Assembly (NCBI GenBank): GCA_946623295.1
Contig: CAMOQY010000054.1
Span: 1 to 8,363, forward strand
Source of the DNA: an uncultured Lachnospiraceae bacterium
GTDB taxonomy: Bacteria > Bacillota > Clostridia > Lachnospirales > Lachnospiraceae
Direction: 5' to 3'
DNA length: 8,363 nucleotides
Shown piece by piece: positions 6,570 to 8,363 of the stretch. The translations under genes were made by a program, and so were the position numbers. The notes beneath the pieces are model-generated. The model saw only the letters and a list, made by a program, of their open reading frames with translations. It did not search any database and was not told the DNA's origin. Numbering within the stretch: the first letter of the stretch is position 1; each line of letters starts with the position of its first letter.

Positions 6570-7922
6570 TTATCTGTCTGCCGGTTCGTATTCCGAATGA
6601 CCGGCGCATATCTCTTCTTCTCCCATGAGCGAGCGCAGGAACGCCTCTCCGTCCTGGGCTATCGGCACTACTGGCCTGCCGATAAGCTGTTCGGCCTCCT
6701 CAAGCGTCATATCGTCAAGAAAAACGCTCTCGCCGCTGCGCAGCATATTGACAGTGATCAGGACCTTGTCGCCGAGAGCTCTGCCCGCAAGCTGACCTGT
6801 CAGATCCTGTCCGGTGATAAGCCCTGCTACGGTTATGAGCTCACCGAAAAAGTAATTGATGATCGGAACCACCTCGACGGAAACGTTCGGGAACTTAACG
6901 TTGAAGCGTTTTACGAGGCCTCTGAGCGTATCGGCTGCAAGCGTGCCCGTAGCTATCGTAAGCCTGCCGGACCTGTCATCGCCTTTCTGCGCTTCCAGCG
7001 CCTCCTCAAAATCATCGGTAAGCGAACGCAGCATGCCCACGCCGTTTTCGAGCTGAAGGTAGCCGTCATAGCGGTCGGCCTCCGGGATATCCCTGCCCGC
7101 AAGCAGATAAAACTCATCGCTGGCATGGATGAAGTGGAGCCCGTATTCGGGATACAGCCTCTCCTGCCACTTTTCCACAAGGTCTATCACCTCGCGGGCG
7201 CCATCGCGGGTAACGGGCGTAAGCTCCGGCAGTCCATCTCTGTATTTCGTAAGGCCGACGGGAACCACGGATACGCTCTCCATATGCGGCAGGTACCGGG
7301 CGAGCTCTTTTATGGTATAGTCCAGCGCATCCCCGTCGTTTATCCCCGGGCAGAGCACGATCTGTGCGTTCATGGTTATCCCGGCTTCATAAAACCTGTC
7401 GATGATGCGCAGGGACTGCCCCGCAAAACGGTTGTGGAGCATTTTGCACCGCAGCTCCGGATCCATCGTATGGATTGAAATATTTATAGGCGAGAGGTGA
7501 TAATCGATGATCCTCTGTATGTCGTGCTCGCCAAGATTGGTCAGGGTGATGTAATTGCCCTGCAGAAACGACAGTCTTTCGTCGTCATCCTTGAAATACA
7601 GCGTCCTGCGCATGCCGGGCGGCATCTGGTCTATAAAACAGAATATGCATTTGTTGCGGCAGGAATGGTATTCATCCATGAGCCCGTCGTCAAAGACGAT
7701 GCCCAGGTCTTCATCCGCGTCCTTTTCGACTTCAAAGACGCCCTCCTCGCTGCCGCGCCTGATAAGTATCGACAGGTATTCATCCTTGCAGAGAAAGCGG
7801 TAGTCCAGAACATCCTCTATCTGGACTCCGTTTATGGAAAGGATCATATCTCCCGCTTCAAGTCCGAGCTCATCGGCTATCGAGCCTGGGATTATACCGT
7901 CGATACGCTGGCTTTTATTCAT
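6570..7922 (-). CDS. PDZ and DUF512 domain protein with radical-SAM-like cysteine cluster
   Basis: The 450-residue product belongs to the DUF512 family, putative Fe-S oxidoreductases conserved in Clostridia and cyanobacteria, with no settled function that I know of. Residues 3-60 look like a PDZ domain (DGIIPGSIADELGLEAGD, then ILSINGVQIED). Next is C88-x3-C92-x2-C95 (CRNKCIFC), the spacing of radical SAM iron-sulfur clusters, followed by FIDQMPPGMRRTLYFKDDD and then LSPINISIHT, which resembles a barrel strand of that fold. The C-terminal half contains the DUF512 region (SVSVVPVGLTKYR, then HASDEFYLLAG, VEVVPIINYFFG, LDDMTLEE). The protein appears soluble. Its ATG overlaps the lgt stop codon (ATGA, 7922-7919), with a GAGG about 10 nt upstream in lgt. 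It lies two genes before der, a linkage I have seen in other Firmicutes. Family assignment is firm; the reaction is unknown. Confidence 0.93.
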   Translation of the reverse strand: MNKSQRIDGIIPGSIADELGLEAGDMILSINGVQIEDVLDYRFLCKDEYLSILIRRGSEEGVFEVEKDADEDLGIVFDDGLMDEYHSCRNKCIFCFIDQMPPGMRRTLYFKDDDERLSFLQGNYITLTNLGEHDIQRIIDYHLSPINISIHTMDPELRCKMLHNRFAGQSLRIIDRFYEAGITMNAQIVLCPGINDGDALDYTIKELARYLPHMESVSVVPVGLTKYRDGLPELTPVTRDGAREVIDLVEKWQERLYPEYGLHFIHASDEFYLLAGRDIPEADRYDGYLQLENGVGMLRSLTDDFEEALEAQKGDDRSGRLTIATGTLAADTLRGLVKRFNVKFPNVSVEVVPIINYFFGELITVAGLITGQDLTGQLAGRALGDKVLITVNMLRSGESVFLDDMTLEEAEQLIGRPVVPIAQDGEAFLRSLMGEEEICAGHSEYEPADR

Positions 7923-8363
7923 CCCGCGGCTTCCTCTTTTTCTTCTTTGTTTACCTTGAGACGGGGCGCAAAGATCATAAGAAGAACTCCGAGAACAAAT
8001 ACGCCCACAGAGATAAACTGAGAGGTGCTGAGTACCCCTATCGAGCCCCTCGGATCATTGCGGAAAAACTCGATCAGGAATCTGCCGACGCCGTAGTTGA
8101 TCATATACAGGGCGCCCGTGCGTCCGTGAGTTTTAAACCTGCGTCCGGCGATCACGAGGATCACCGCGTTGGCAAGATTGAGCAGCGCGGAGATCGGCTG
8201 AGTAGGTATAAGCGGCACTCCCGCAGGAGCATGCGAGCCGGCGGGGAATGTCACAGCGCACCAGGAATCGGTCTGCGATCCGTAGCAGCAGCCTGCGAGA
8301 AAGCACCCTACCCTGCCTATGGCCTGCCCCAGCGCTATAGGCGCGACCGCCATATCCAGATGG
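7919..8363 (-). CDS. lgt: Prolipoprotein diacylglyceryl transferase family protein, C-terminal part (cut by window edge)
   Basis: Lgt transfers diacylglycerol from phosphatidylglycerol to the lipobox cysteine of prelipoproteins in the membrane. The visible frame enters at the right edge with HLDMAVAPIALGQAIGRVGCFLAGCCYG, so the 5' part (first membrane segments and the HGG region) is outside the window; 147 codons plus stop remain. The GR-G core of the Lgt signature and the final NYGVGRFLIEFFRNDPRG segment are recognisable. Hydrophobic segments occur around LLNLANAVILVIAG and FISVGVFVLGVLLMIF. The protein is divergent: in the E. coli signature GRIGNFINGE-x-x-G the N and E are important, whereas here both positions are Cys. 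The expected H-P-x-Q-L-Y-E is also altered to I-P-T-Q-P-I-S. It could be a variant Lgt or a relative with another acceptor. It overlaps the DUF512 gene by 4 nt. Confidence 0.82.
   Translation of the reverse strand, partial: HLDMAVAPIALGQAIGRVGCFLAGCCYGSQTDSWCAVTFPAGSHAPAGVPLIPTQPISALLNLANAVILVIAGRRFKTHGRTGALYMINYGVGRFLIEFFRNDPRGSIGVLSTSQFISVGVFVLGVLLMIFAPRLKVNKEEKEEAAG

Noticed and set aside
6547..6609. Longer zinc-ribbon protein starting at 6609
   Set aside because: The added 21 residues overlap the DUF512 coding end and look like a shadow of it. The GGAGG before 6546 and the usual position of the first cysteine favour the shorter form.

Overview
The window looks like chromosomal housekeeping DNA from a Gram-positive anaerobe of the Clostridia type (Lachnospiraceae or a relative is my guess). 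The reasons are the linkage of a DUF512 radical-SAM-like gene, der and plsY, the clostridial form of AlaRS (an R-H-G-T-F-F-E-M-L motif and a Cys-rich segment before the 'EIWNNVF' motif), strong GGAGG ribosome binding sites, and tight gene packing. There are no tRNA or rRNA genes, CRISPR arrays, insertion sequences or phage genes. Every gene I accept lies on the minus strand, so transcription runs from high to low coordinates.

Layout in transcription order. (1) 8363-7919: the 3' part of a divergent lgt (prolipoprotein diacylglyceryl transferase family), cut by the window edge. (2) 7922-6570: a PDZ / Cys-cluster / DUF512 protein that overlaps lgt by 4 nt. (3) 6546-5764: a small zinc-ribbon membrane protein of unknown function. 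(4) 5763-5625: the only real intergenic gap, with GC-rich hairpins after gene 3 and then a good sigma-A-type promoter that sits inside the loop of an A/T-armed inverted repeat. (5) 5624-4299: der (EngA), a ribosome assembly GTPase. (6) 4302-1342: a single 986-codon frame that joins a complete PlsY glycerol-3-phosphate acyltransferase to a lipoprotein-type family-5 solute-binding protein. (7) 1340-858: rnhA (RNase HI), starting at TTG. (8) 857-1: the first 285 codons of alaS, cut by the window edge.

The der-plsY/SBP-rnhA-alaS set reads as one operon. Der and PlsY overlap by ATGA, rnhA starts 1 nt after the fusion gene, and alaS starts directly at the rnhA stop codon. lgt-DUF512-zinc ribbon form an upstream unit that may partly read through. 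The proteins are mostly core functions (ribosome assembly, phospholipid synthesis, RNA/DNA hybrid removal, tRNA charging, lipoprotein maturation), so co-expression probably reflects growth rate rather than one pathway.

The standout is the PlsY-SBP fusion. An apparently intact lipoprotein signal sequence (KK, hydrophobic stretch, L-A-G-C) lies in the middle of the reading frame with no usable start codon or ribosome binding site of its own. The predicted topology (PlsY C-terminus in the cytoplasm, next segment crossing outward) is coherent. This could be a lipoprotein made as the C-terminal half of a membrane enzyme and perhaps released by Lgt and signal peptidase II processing. A sequencing or assembly error must be excluded first.
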